Shown here in pieces: positions 62,126 through 64,000 of a stretch of 64,000 nt of DNA. The stretch comes from Ensifer adhaerens. GTDB taxonomy: Bacteria > Pseudomonadota > Alphaproteobacteria > Rhizobiales > Rhizobiaceae. The stretch covers positions 2,863,501 to 2,927,500 of the forward strand of contig NZ_CP083349.1 of assembly GCF_020035535.1 (NCBI RefSeq), in the 5' to 3' direction. The notes below the pieces were generated by a model. That model was not told where the DNA came from. It saw only the letters and a program-made list of their open reading frames with translations, and did no database searches. The first letter of the stretch is position 1. Every line of letters begins with the position of its first letter. Position numbers and translations under genes: made by a program.

Positions 62126-62145
62126 GGGCCGCTTGAGGGCGGCCC
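62126..62145 (-). terminator. Terminator-like hairpin after 5S rRNA
   Basis: GGGCCGC and GCGGCCC with a 6-nt loop; on the minus strand TTTTGTTTT follows. If it stops transcription, tRNA-fMet would depend on readthrough or its own promoter. Confidence 0.75.
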
Positions 62146-62214
62146 GTGTTCGGCTGGGCCGAGGCGGAAGAGAAGATGATCGTTTGATTTCCGGGTTTTA
62201 TCTTGCGTTTTGCA

Positions 62215-62333
62215 GACCTGGCAGCGACCTACTCTCCCGCGTCTTAAGACGAAGTACCATCGGCGCTGGGGCGTTTCACGGCCGTGTTCGGAATGGGAAC
62301 GGGTGCAGCCACCCCGCCAGAACCACCAGGTCG
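62215..62333 (-). rRNA. rrf: 5S ribosomal RNA
   Basis: About 119 nt. The 5' GACCTGG pairs with 3' CCAGGTC; the interior contains CCCGTTCCCATTCCGAAC and GGGAGAGTAGG, conserved 5S segments. Ends are set by the terminal helix. Confidence 0.95.
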
Positions 62334-62449
62334 GCAAAGCGCAAGATTTGCGCCTAGCTTGGCGCAAACCGGATGAGAAGCTGGTGAAGCGAGATGCTTC
62401 GTTTTGTTTTGAACACGTCATTTCATCTATCGATGAACACAAGCAATGG

Positions 62450-64000
<1,551 letters not shown>

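Overview
The window is GC-rich DNA from an alphaproteobacterium, most likely a Sinorhizobium/Ensifer-type member of the Rhizobiaceae. The pointers are a coxMNOP-type alternative cytochrome oxidase, an EcfG-type promoter (GGAAC-N16-CGTT) before dps, RIME-like intergenic repeats, a very large share of ABC uptake operons, and the order 23S-5S-tRNA-fMet at one end. Species and replicon are inferred; the rRNA operon suggests a chromosome.

Layout. 1-2571: sarcosine oxidase genes soxB-soxD-soxA on the minus strand, soxA cut by the window edge. 2802-5523: cysQ, a lone receiver protein, dps and a Crp/Fnr regulator. 5717-10071: an SDR and a quinone-type detoxification group (a VOC-VOC-hydrolase fusion, an FMN reductase, a second VOC dioxygenase). 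10254-19582: a long minus-strand run holding a ureohydrolase, an amino-acid-type ABC transporter without an ATPase, a polyamine-type ABC transporter and a nitrilase-family amidohydrolase, with a divergent LysR regulator. 19657-23407: aminotransferase, EamA exporter, aldehyde dehydrogenase. 23424-27652: a metallo-hydrolase and a second polyamine-type ABC operon carrying an internal deletion, with a divergent TetR regulator. 27697-33167: SnoaL-like protein, a 49-residue membrane protein, a transglutaminase-like protein lacking catalytic Cys and His, and puuB-puuA with a divergent GntR regulator. 33504-41237: an M24 peptidase, a small secreted protein, then GntR/FadR regulator, PLP C-S lyase-like enzyme and a CUT1 ABC transporter as one operon. 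41479-46700: cytochrome c and coxMNOP plus a subunit IV. 46791-54580: a minus-strand operon of ROK regulator, M20 peptidase, two paralogous binding proteins, CUT2 permease, YhfX-type PLP enzyme and ATPase. 54939-60211: a dimethylglycine/sarcosine-dehydrogenase-like protein, an aldo-keto reductase, and an SDR/TetR divergent pair. 60445-61715: a complete IS3-family element with 4-bp target duplication. 61797-64000: tRNA-fMet, a run of short hairpins, 5S and the 3' part of 23S rRNA.

How it fits together: most of the window imports and breaks down nitrogenous small molecules. Sarcosine and dimethylglycine oxidation, ureohydrolase, polyamine transport, gamma-glutamylputrescine synthesis and oxidation, aminotransferase and aldehyde dehydrogenase form connected amine routes, each under a local LysR, TetR, GntR or ROK regulator. 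Several intergenic dyads look like the operators of these regulators. The most distinctive items are the deletion-fused ABC operon (24163-24860), the transglutaminase-like pseudoenzyme, the ROK/M20/YhfX/dual-binding-protein CUT2 operon of unknown substrate, and the hairpin series beside the rRNA genes.
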